64,000 nucleotides of DNA from Bradyrhizobium vignae (GTDB lineage: Bacteria; Pseudomonadota; Alphaproteobacteria; Rhizobiales; Xanthobacteraceae). This document shows, piece by piece, positions 7,907-17,506 of this stretch (positions are counted from its first letter, which is position 1; every line of letters starts with the position of its first letter). The notes under the pieces are model-generated. The model saw nothing but the letters and a program-made list of their open reading frames with translations. It was not told the DNA's origin and did not search any database. The stretch is from positions 62,001 through 126,000 of the forward strand of contig NZ_RDQF01000016.1 of NCBI RefSeq assembly GCF_004114425.1. Direction: 5' to 3'. A program made the position numbers and the translations under genes.

Positions 7907-9376
7907 TCATTTCCTGCCATCACCTGCGAGCCGATCGAGACGCTCCGCGAACGGATCGTCTCCGCTCGCGATGCCATCGTTCGTGATCAGCAGCAGGCGA
8001 TCGCCGCTCGCGCCGTCCCAGCGCGGCAGGTCGGGACCATTGGGATCGCCGCTCCTGGCGAAATTGATCCAGTAGGCGCGGATGCGGCTTGCGACCGCGC
8101 GATCGCGTCGCGACAAGATGCCTGCACCGGGCACGCCTTCCGCACCGAAGATGAACTGCAACTCCCGTCCGTGGCCGACTTCCGGATTCGCGCGCCGCGC
8201 CTCCGGCACATAGGCGAAACGGTAGCGAAAGGTCGGCGCGCCGCTTGCCGCGTGCAGCCGGGCCAGCAGTCGCACCGGCTCCGAGAAGACCTTGTCGGTG
8301 TAGAACCTCGCCGCGAGATCCGAGGGCCTGACGAGATCGGGATAGAGCCGGCGCAGTTCACTACTGGCAATGCCGGACGATGCAAGCTCCTCCTTGATAT
8401 CGGACTCATTGTCAAAACCCGCCTCGTCTTCATTCGAGCCGATGATCAGAGCAATGCGGCTTTGATGTCCGGCCGCAAAGCCTGTGGCAAGGTCCTCGGT
8501 CACCAGACGTCCATCCATCATCGGCGCGAAGCTGCGCGGCGCTTTCCCCAGCAGATGCTTTTCGGCGGCAAGCAGGTGCCGCGGCTCGGTTGCGCGCAAA
8601 TCTGTCTTCGGCCCGAGCGCGGCCACGAACTGCCGGCCCACGGCCTCCGCCTCTTGCACCGAGCGCAGGCGCGCGCGGCCGGGCAGCGATTGCAGGATGG
8701 CCTTCTGGAAGAGATCGCGCGCTTGCGCAGACAGCATCAGCAGCGCGATCGACGTCGCGCCTGCATCGCTGCCAAACAAGGTGACGTTATCAGGATCGCC
8801 GCCGAAGGCCGCGATATTGTCGCGCACCCAATGCAGCGCGGCGATCTGGTCCATCAGACCGTAATTTCCGGAGCCGTCATCCGACAGCGCGGGGTGCCTG
8901 AGCCAGCCGAGTGCGCCGAGGCGATAATTCACGGTGACCACGATGAGGCCCGCCTGCGCCAGCTTGGCGCCGTCGAACAGCGGATCCTTCGCGGTGCCCG
9001 TGACGAAGCCGCCGCCATGGACGAACACCATCACCGGCAAAGGGCCGTCGACCCCAAAGGGACGGAACACGTTCAGCGTCAGGCAATCCTCGCTCGCCTC
9101 AGGCAGCGACGGTTGTAGGCACGGCGCGCCGTAGCCGTAGGCGGTGCGCATCTCCGAACTTTCGGTCGTCGGCTGCGGCGCTTGCCAGCGCAGCGCGCCG
9201 ACCGGCGGCGCCGCGTAAGCCAGTCCCTTGAACGACGCCACCTCGCCTTCCACGGCCCCGAGCATCTGCCCCTCACGCGTCAACGCGAATGGAAATTGTC
9301 CGACCGGCTGAGCCGCGGCCGACCGTGCGCAACACAGGACTGCGGAAGCCGCAACAAGTGCAAGCAAGGACCGCAT
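7907..9376 (-). CDS. Type B carboxylesterase-like protein with Asp at the nucleophile position
   Basis: A 489-residue alpha/beta-hydrolase with a cleavable signal peptide (MRSLLALVAASAVLCCARSAAAQ), so probably periplasmic. Family signatures are clear: FKGLAYAAPPVGALRW, EDCLTLNVFRP, the oxyanion loop VFVHGGGFVTGT, NYRLGALGWL and GNYGLMDQIAALHWV. The nucleophile elbow, normally GESAG, reads GSDAG (Ser203-Asp204), so the catalytic Ser is replaced by Asp. The acid (NEDEAGFDNE) and His (GHGRELQFIFG) regions look intact. It could therefore be catalytically dead, or act through an Asp nucleophile as haloalkane dehalogenases and epoxide hydrolases do. The codons at 8762-8770 read clearly. Confidence 0.85.
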   Translation of the reverse strand: MRSLLALVAASAVLCCARSAAAQPVGQFPFALTREGQMLGAVEGEVASFKGLAYAAPPVGALRWQAPQPTTESSEMRTAYGYGAPCLQPSLPEASEDCLTLNVFRPFGVDGPLPVMVFVHGGGFVTGTAKDPLFDGAKLAQAGLIVVTVNYRLGALGWLRHPALSDDGSGNYGLMDQIAALHWVRDNIAAFGGDPDNVTLFGSDAGATSIALLMLSAQARDLFQKAILQSLPGRARLRSVQEAEAVGRQFVAALGPKTDLRATEPRHLLAAEKHLLGKAPRSFAPMMDGRLVTEDLATGFAAGHQSRIALIIGSNEDEAGFDNESDIKEELASSGIASSELRRLYPDLVRPSDLAARFYTDKVFSEPVRLLARLHAASGAPTFRYRFAYVPEARRANPEVGHGRELQFIFGAEGVPGAGILSRRDRAVASRIRAYWINFARSGDPNGPDLPRWDGASGDRLLLITNDGIASGDDPFAERLDRLAGDGRK

Positions 9377-9448
9377 CTTCGCAAGATCTCGATGAGGGGC
9401 CCGGCAGGTTATGTCCAGAGCCGTCAGCGAAGCAAGCCTCGCCCGCGC

Positions 9449-9658
9449 CTATCTGCCCTTGCCCTTTAGCTCCGCCAGCGCGCGGCGCGCGATGATGCCG
9501 AGCTCGCCGAGCGTGGAATGGCCGGACTGCGCCGCCTCGATCAGGCGCTCGGCGATGAACCTGCGGCTGTCGTGATCGCCGCCATGCGGCAGCTGCCGGC
9601 ACGTCTCCTCGAGGACGACGTCCATGTTCGCTTTCGTGCGCTCACTCAACTCAATCAT
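9449..9658 (-). CDS. Small orphan protein (69 aa)
   Basis: Predicted cytoplasmic and mostly helical: MIELSERTKANMDVVLEE, then RQLPHGGDHDSRRFIAERL and a helical end rich in Ala and Lys. An upstream in-frame start at 9697 adds 13 residues, but the start at 9658 fits the compact domain better. The pattern is that of short uncharacterised rhizobial proteins. It lies upstream of the carboxylesterase gene in the same direction, 72 bp away, and could be its operon partner. Confidence 0.6.
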   Translation of the reverse strand: MIELSERTKANMDVVLEETCRQLPHGGDHDSRRFIAERLIEAAQSGHSTLGELGIIARRALAELKGKGR

Positions 9659-9886
9659 GACGCCCAGCCGGTACGCGTGGCTTGTAAGCGCAAGCATACA
9701 CGCAAGGATGCGGTCTGATTACCCCGTGCTATCACGGCCATCGTGCATCGCGGTGCGTGTGGTGCCGCAACATTCGCGCGTCACGATGCCGCCGCAAACG
9801 ACCACCCTAGGATTGCACTTGCTGTAATGACAAGCTGAACCTGCGGCGATAGCCTGCCGGCAAACAAAACACACGGGAGGAATGCC

Positions 9887-12571
<2,685 letters not shown>

Positions 12572-12651
12572 GGAGCGCCGGGCGGCCGGGAACCTTTTCC
12601 TGGCTGTCGCGTTGGGTGGTCGTGGCTTTGAGATGCAGCGATAGGTGTGTA

Positions 12652-12690
12652 GGCCCCAGCACGTGGATGTGTGTGCTGGGGCCGTCCTTT
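12652..12690 (+). terminator. Intrinsic terminator after the monooxygenase-esterase gene
   Basis: A perfect 11-bp stem, GGCCCCAGCAC (12652-12662) with GTGCTGGGGCC (12673-12683), a 10-nt loop, then GTCCTTT. It lies 80 bp after the fusion gene stop and before the next start at 12705. The T tract is short, but the stem is very strong. Confidence 0.75.
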
Positions 12691-12704
12691 GCGTGAGGCA
12701 GGCG

Positions 12705-12974
12705 ATGGGGGACGTCCGGGATTCAAAGGTCGATTTCGGCGCGCTCGCGGTGCTGCATAAATGGCCATCGCTTGCAAACCAGCGAAGGCCGGACCGGGAG
12801 CCTTACCAGGTCCTCGAAGGCACGCTCGACGATTGCATTTCGGCGTTCATGCAGAAACCGGTGACGACCAGGCATCTCTACGAGATACGCACGGGGGCGC
12901 AGCCGCCGCTGGTCACCGAGATACTCTCACCCGAACACGTGATCGAGCTGTCGCGCTTGAGAGAATTTCTCTGA
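12705..12974 (+). CDS. Small orphan protein (89 aa)
   Basis: Starts MGDVRDSKVDFGALAVLHKW after a GAGGCAGG ribosome site. The middle reads YQVLEGTLDDCISAFMQKP and the end ILSPEHVIELSRLREFL, giving a soluble alpha/beta protein without membrane segments or known catalytic motifs. An in-frame start at 12645 would run through the terminator hairpin and is rejected. It precedes another orphan in the same direction. Function unknown. Confidence 0.55.
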   Translation: MGDVRDSKVDFGALAVLHKWPSLANQRRPDREPYQVLEGTLDDCISAFMQKPVTTRHLYEIRTGAQPPLVTEILSPEHVIELSRLREFL

Positions 12975-13058
12975 CGGCCTTCACAAGCACGCGAGCAGGA
13001 ACCTTCTTCCGGTTTTTCCCGTTGTCAGAGATCGGAAGCAAAGACGTGAGCACCTCAC

Positions 13059-13361
13059 ATGCTTGAAGCTGGCGTATCTTCCGTCGTGCCCTACGGCGCA
13101 GACCAGACCCTCTTCGTGGTGATCGACCGCCGCGACGAGGCGACCGAAATCCCTATCGAGCGTAGCGATCTTGAAGCCACCATCGGTGAACTCGTTGCCG
13201 GCTGCTTCAACGATCCCGTCAAGGTGATCTCGTTCAACACGCTCGAGCATTGGATGAAGGACATCTCGACCGATGTCGTCGGCGAGATAAAGGCGCGCTG
13301 CGACATGTACGGCATAGAGCTACCCGATTACCTCAGCGACTTCGTCGAGAGCCACAGCTGA
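13059..13361 (+). CDS. Small orphan protein (100 aa)
   Basis: A predicted acidic soluble protein: MLEAGVSSVVPYGADQTLFVVIDRR, a basic/acidic central part, then VISFNTLEHWMKDISTDVVGE and IELPDYLSDFVESHS. The coding frame is plausible from the acidic composition and lack of Arg-rich shadow features, and the length suits an uncharacterised rhizobial family. No good ribosome site precedes the ATG, so the start is uncertain. It follows the 89-residue orphan by 84 bp. Confidence 0.55.
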   Translation: MLEAGVSSVVPYGADQTLFVVIDRRDEATEIPIERSDLEATIGELVAGCFNDPVKVISFNTLEHWMKDISTDVVGEIKARCDMYGIELPDYLSDFVESHS

Positions 13362-13431
13362 GCGGGCATTGTCTCAATTGCGCAGACAGGGAAGCAAACC
13401 CGGATGGGCTTGCCGCATGGTTCGTCAGAGC

Positions 13432-13535
13432 TAAAGCATGATCCGGAAAAGTGCGAAGCGGTTTTCCGGAAAGATCATGCGTAAACAACAAGCTAAAGCG
13501 CGATGACGATTCATCCAAATCTCATCGCGCTTTAG
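13432..13535. repeat. Two-module palindromic repeat, copy 1
   Basis: Module A (about 13432-13485) is an imperfect palindrome built on CATGATCCGGAAAA and TTTTCCGG...GATCATG. Module B (about 13493-13535) is a palindrome, AAAGCGCGATGA with TCATCGCGCTTT. The same A+B unit occurs inverted at 38722-38825, nearly identical, and module A alone at 54221-54268. The right end supplies the TAA stop codon of the small gene on the minus strand. Confidence 0.9.
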
Positions 13536-13687
13536 GCGCGGCGATGCTTGCCGGCGATGACCTCGATCTCGCGACGGCGTTCGCCGGCAAAGGTCAGGAG
13601 CTTCTCGATCGTCAGCGTATCCGTGATCCGTTTGGCGAGCCGCTCGGCGCGCGCGGCCTGATCTTCGAGATACTGGATCGTGTTCAA
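13532..13687 (-). CDS. Small helical orphan protein with TTG start (51 aa)
   Basis: Reads NTIQYLEDQAARAERLAKR, then ITDTLTIEKLLTFAGE and ending IEVIAGKHRRA. The TTG at 13687 is preceded by a strong ribosome site (GGGGGGAGG, about 7 nt away), which decides the start. The protein is predicted to be a short amphipathic helix pair. Its stop codon is the first triplet of the adjacent repeat (TAAAGC). Short proteins of this kind recur in Bradyrhizobium; no function is known to me. Confidence 0.6.
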   Translation of the reverse strand: MNTIQYLEDQAARAERLAKRITDTLTIEKLLTFAGERRREIEVIAGKHRRA

Positions 13688-13789
13688 GCGCCGCCTCCCC
13701 CCAAAGCCCGGAATTGTGGGCAGCCATGATGCTTGAAAAGCCGCTAACAGCCGGTTAAGCGCACCCCATCGGTCTCGACGAGGCGCGCT

Positions 13790-14308
13790 TTATTGCACGA
13801 CCTCGAGCCTGACATTGGTGATGCCCTTGTCGACCATGCCGAGCGCCTCCGCCGCGGAAGGCGAGATGTCGACCACGCGCCCGCGAACGAAGGGCCCACG
13901 ATCGTTGACCCTGACGGTTACGACGCGGCCGGAGGAGGTATCGGTGACGCGCAGCTTGGTGCCGAACGGCAGCGTGGGATGCGCCGCGGTCAACTCGTTC
14001 TTGTCGAACTTCTCGCCGCTCGCGGTCTCCGTATCCGAATAGAAGCTGGCGACGCCGTGCGAAGCCGTCTGCTTCGCGTCGCCGCCGACAGCGCGCGCCC
14101 GGCTGGTCGGACGCGGATGCAGCGCCGCCAGCCTATGCGGGCGCTCCACCACGGCCTGCCGGCCGGGAGCAGCCAGATCGGCCTTCTGGCGACCGACCGG
14201 CGACTGCGCGCAAGCGGCGAGCGAGGCGGCGCCGGCGACGGCAAGCAGCAGCCGGCATGGGGTTGCGAGGGAAATCCGGGCAGTTTCGGCACGTGCAATG
14301 CGAGACAT
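13790..14308 (-). CDS. rlpA: RlpA-like septal ring lipoprotein (DPBB domain)
   Basis: A 172-residue lipoprotein. The start at 14308 has a GGAGGGG site. A signal peptide ends in the lipobox LAAC (about residues 31-34). After a variable Arg/Ala linker comes the double-psi beta-barrel: GVASFYSDTETASGEKFD, LTAAHPTLPFGTKLRVTD, VVTVRVNDRGPFVRGRVVDIS, then AAEALGMVDKGITNVRLEVV. The residues typical of RlpA, which cleaves or binds denuded peptidoglycan, including the Asp in NDRGPF and the early Glu/Asp region, are present. There is no C-terminal SPOR domain, as in other short alphaproteobacterial forms. Confidence 0.88.
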   Translation of the reverse strand: MSRIARAETARISLATPCRLLLAVAGAASLAACAQSPVGRQKADLAAPGRQAVVERPHRLAALHPRPTSRARAVGGDAKQTASHGVASFYSDTETASGEKFDKNELTAAHPTLPFGTKLRVTDTSSGRVVTVRVNDRGPFVRGRVVDISPSAAEALGMVDKGITNVRLEVVQ

Positions 14309-14460
14309 GGTACGCCCCTCCGAACAGCCCGGATTTTCGGTGGGCAATGAGGGCAGAACCTTGTCGGAACAAAAGCGGCCCTGGGGCCGCGTCCGTTTCG
14401 CGCCAGCTGTGACGATTCCACCACAGTGACCTGTTCTGAATCGGGACAGACGGCCCCTAA

Positions 14461-14537
14461 GGCGCAATGAAATGAGGCTCGATCGCGCAACGACGGAGGT
14501 GCGGCCCCTCTCCCACTTCCCAGGCGGGAGAGGTGAA
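14461..14537. repeat. Palindromic intergenic repeat, diverged copy
   Basis: GCGCAATGAAATGAGGCTCGATCGCG followed by CTCTCCCACTTCCCAGGCGGGAGAG and GTGAACGAG. This parallels 2851-2925 in order and spacing, with changes in the hairpin loop. It lies between the rlpA start and the malic enzyme stop, so it may also mark the transcript end of malic enzyme. Confidence 0.7.
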
Positions 14538-14595
14538 CGAGCCAGCGCCTGACCGGATTTTGGTTCTGGCGTCGATCAACCGTCGGCTCGGTGGC

Positions 14596-16260
14596 TCAGT
14601 AATGCGGCTCGTACATCTGGGATTGGACCAGGGCCTTCACGTCGTTGGGTGCAGGTCCGTCGGCGAGCCCACGTTGGTAGGCAACGTCCGCAACGGCCGC
14701 CGCGATGCGGACCGAGACCTCGCGGATGCGCGGCAGTGCCGGATAGAGACTGCCTTGTGCGAGATCCTCCTTGCCGACGCAGTCGGCGAGCGTGTGGGCC
14801 GCCGCCATGAACATCTCGTCGGTCACCAGCTTCGATCCGCTGGCGATGACGCCGAGCCCGACGCCGGGGAAGATGTAGGAGTTGTTGCCCTGGCGCGGCA
14901 CGAAGCTGCGGCCGTTGAGCGTCACTGGATCATACGGACTGCCGCAGGCGAACAGCGCGCGGCCCTCGGTGTAGCGATAGGCGTCCTCCGCCGAGCATTC
15001 CGCCTTCGAGGTCGGGTTGGAGAGCGCGAATACGATCGGCTTCTCGTTGAGCTCGGCCATGGTCTTGAGCACTTCGGGCGTGAAGGCGCCGCCGACCGCG
15101 GCGACGCCGATGATCGCCGTGGGCTTCAGCGTCTTGATCGCGGTGAGGAAATCGGCGATCGGCGCCTGGCCGGTGTGGGCATAGCGGAGCTTGTGGCCAG
15201 AGAGGCCTTCGCGACCGCTGACGACGAGACCGCGGGAATCCACCAGCCAGTTGCGCCGGAGCGCATCCGCCTCGGAAGCGCCCTCCGCCATCATGGCGGA
15301 GACCACGAGATCGGCGATGCCGGTCGCCGCCTCGCCCGCGCCGAGGAACAGGATGCGCTGATCCCTGAGCTTGCCGCCGGAGACGCGCAGGGCCGAGAAC
15401 AGGCCGGCGAGCGCCACGGCCGCCGTGCCCTGGATGTCGTCGTTGAAGACGCAGGCTTCATCCCGGTACTTGTGCAGCAGCTTGAACGCCGAATGGTTGG
15501 CGAAATCCTCGAACTGGATCAGCACGCCCGGGAACGTTTTTCGCGCGGCCTGCATGAACTCGTCGACGAAGCTGTCATAGGCCTCCCCCGTCAGCCGCCG
15601 CTCGCGCAGGCCGATATAATAGGGATCGTTCAAGAGCTCTTCGTTGTTGGTGCCGACATCGAGCACGATCGGCAGGCACAGTTCCGGATGCACGCCGGCG
15701 CAGGCCGAATAGAGCGACAGTTTTCCGACCGGAATGCCCATGCCGTTGGCGCCGAGATCGCCGAGACCAAGAATGCGCTCGCCGTCGGTGACGACGATCA
15801 GCTTGGCAGGGTAAGGCCAGTTCTTCAGAATCTCCGCGATCTGGCCGCAATCGCGCGAGGAGATGAACATGCCGCGCGGCCGCTGGAAGATCAGGCCGTA
15901 TTTCTGGCAGGCGAGCCCGACGGTCGGCGTGTAGATGATCGGCTGGATCTCGTCGATATTGTCGACGACGACGCGGAAGAACAGCGCCTCGTTGCGGTCA
16001 TGCAGCGCGTTCAGCGCGACGTATTTTTCGAGGTCCGTCGGTAGCGTGCGCAGATTGGTGAGCACGCGCTGCGCCTGTGTCTCCATCGTCAGCACGCATG
16101 GCGGCAAGAGACCTCGCAGGCCCAGTGCCTCGCGCTCCGCTTCAGTGAAAGCAGTGCCCTTGTTGAGCAAGGGATCGCGCAGCAGCGTCATGCCTTGCTG
16201 CGAATTGGACGACGTCGATTGGGCAACGACCCGGGCAGGTCTATTCACGAATTCCCCCAA
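14596..16260 (-). CDS. maeA: Malic enzyme (NAD-dependent SfcA/MaeA type)
   Basis: A 554-residue enzyme converting malate to pyruvate with CO2 release and NAD(P)H formation. The N-terminal malic domain has YTPTVGLACQKYGLIFQRPRG, VTDGERILGLGDLGANGMGIPVGKL and DVGTNNEELLNDPYYIGLRERR. The metal/catalytic stretch QFEDFANHSAFKLL and CVFNDDIQGTAAVALAG follow, then the Rossmann region FLGAGEAATGIADL and FALSNPTSKAECSAEDAY. The length matches single-domain bacterial NAD-malic enzymes rather than rhizobial forms fused to a phosphotransacetylase-like domain. NAD versus NADP preference is inferred from similarity only. Confidence 0.92.
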   Translation of the reverse strand: MGEFVNRPARVVAQSTSSNSQQGMTLLRDPLLNKGTAFTEAEREALGLRGLLPPCVLTMETQAQRVLTNLRTLPTDLEKYVALNALHDRNEALFFRVVVDNIDEIQPIIYTPTVGLACQKYGLIFQRPRGMFISSRDCGQIAEILKNWPYPAKLIVVTDGERILGLGDLGANGMGIPVGKLSLYSACAGVHPELCLPIVLDVGTNNEELLNDPYYIGLRERRLTGEAYDSFVDEFMQAARKTFPGVLIQFEDFANHSAFKLLHKYRDEACVFNDDIQGTAAVALAGLFSALRVSGGKLRDQRILFLGAGEAATGIADLVVSAMMAEGASEADALRRNWLVDSRGLVVSGREGLSGHKLRYAHTGQAPIADFLTAIKTLKPTAIIGVAAVGGAFTPEVLKTMAELNEKPIVFALSNPTSKAECSAEDAYRYTEGRALFACGSPYDPVTLNGRSFVPRQGNNSYIFPGVGLGVIASGSKLVTDEMFMAAAHTLADCVGKEDLAQGSLYPALPRIREVSVRIAAAVADVAYQRGLADGPAPNDVKALVQSQMYEPHY

Positions 16261-16404
16261 GGAGCTTCACATTGAACCGCACACATTGTCGGCCAGCGCG
16301 CCATCCAGATCAAGGACGGAGAGACTCGGGCACCGATTGTGATCTCGCACCGCAGCGAGATTTTCGCGAACGCCTGGCAGGCGCGCGAGAAAAGGTTAAC
16401 GGCG

Positions 16405-17406
16405 CTATTCCGGCGTGATATCGGCCGTCTTCACGATCGGCCACCATTTTGCAGTCTCGGCCTTCTGGAAAGCGGCGAGTGCTGCGGGGCTCTGCTGCTC
16501 CGGTGGCGGAATCTCCTGCCCCAGCTCGGCAAAGCGCTGCTTGACGGACGCATCGGCCAGCACGGCGATGATGGCCGCGTTGAGCTTCGTGACAATGTCC
16601 TTCGGTGTGTTCTTTGGTGCCCAGATGCCGTGCCAGTAGGAAATGTAGAGACCGGGCAGACCCGCCTCGTCGACGGTCGGCACGTCGGGCGCAGACGCAA
16701 GCCTTGTCGGCGACGTCACCGCGAACGCCTTGATCGCACCGCTCTTGACGTGCGGCAGCGAGTTCGACGCCTGGTCGAACATGAGGTCGATCTGCCCGGC
16801 CACGAGATCGATCATGGCGGGCCCTGCGCCGCGATAGGGCACGAACTGGAAGTCGGTGCCGGTCTTGTCCTTGAAGAAGACACCGGCGACGTGCGCGCCT
16901 GTGCCGGCCCCGGCCGTGCCGGCGGTGGCCTTGCCGGGGTTGGCCTTCAGCCACGCGATCAGCTCTTTCAGACTGTTTGTCTCCAGCGACTTGCGACCGA
17001 CGATGAGCTGCGTCCCCATCGCGATCATTGCCACCGGCTCGAAATCGGCGACCACGTCATAGGGCAGCTTGAGGATCGCACCGTTCAGCACATGGGTACC
17101 CCAATGGCCGATCGTGATCGTGGTACCGTCGGGTGTCGCGCGCGCGACGCGGGCGCCGGCGATGCTGCCGGAAGCACCCGCCACGTTCTCGACAACCACC
17201 GTCGTGTGCAGTTCGCCCGCGATGCGCTCGGACAGGATCCGGGCCAGCGTATCGGTCGGGCCACCCGCCGCAAAGGGCACGACGAGGGTGACCGGGCGCG
17301 ACGGAGACAATTGGGCGCCCGCCGACCCGGCGAACGCAGCAAATCCGACCAATACGCAAACGACCATCACATGGCCGCGCAATCCGGCCCAGAGTCCTCG
17401 GTTCAT
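16405..17406 (-). CDS. Tripartite tricarboxylate transporter binding protein (TctC/Bug family)
   Basis: A 333-residue periplasmic protein with signal peptide (VVCVLVGFAAFAGSAGAQ). Family motifs are clear: PVTLVVPFAAGGPTDTLAR, VVENVAGASGSIAGARV, FVPYRGAGPAMIDLVAGQIDLMFDQ and PDVPTVDEAGLPG. The ATG at 17406 has a GAAGGG site at good spacing; a GTG at 17415 is the alternative. It is not next to TctA/TctB genes, so it may use the system at 53-56.5 kb or act as a sensor partner. The ligand is probably a carboxylate. Confidence 0.92.
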   Translation of the reverse strand: MNRGLWAGLRGHVMVVCVLVGFAAFAGSAGAQLSPSRPVTLVVPFAAGGPTDTLARILSERIAGELHTTVVVENVAGASGSIAGARVARATPDGTTITIGHWGTHVLNGAILKLPYDVVADFEPVAMIAMGTQLIVGRKSLETNSLKELIAWLKANPGKATAGTAGAGTGAHVAGVFFKDKTGTDFQFVPYRGAGPAMIDLVAGQIDLMFDQASNSLPHVKSGAIKAFAVTSPTRLASAPDVPTVDEAGLPGLYISYWHGIWAPKNTPKDIVTKLNAAIIAVLADASVKQRFAELGQEIPPPEQQSPAALAAFQKAETAKWWPIVKTADITPE

Positions 17407-17506
17407 CCCGCCCACCCTTCTTTCTTCGCCCGCATGTCGTTCGCGGGCTGGGGCCAGAGTGAACGCGGCCGGATCGATAGAGGCAAGCCGGAAATTTTGG
17501 GATTGC

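Noticed and set aside
13432..13535. Insertion sequence interpretation of the palindromic repeats
   Set aside because: They are about 50-100 bp, with no transposase and no clear target duplication, so they are listed as repeats only.
14533..16044. A 503-codon plus-strand frame opposite malic enzyme
   Set aside because: Antisense of a clear malic enzyme; composition is not protein-like.
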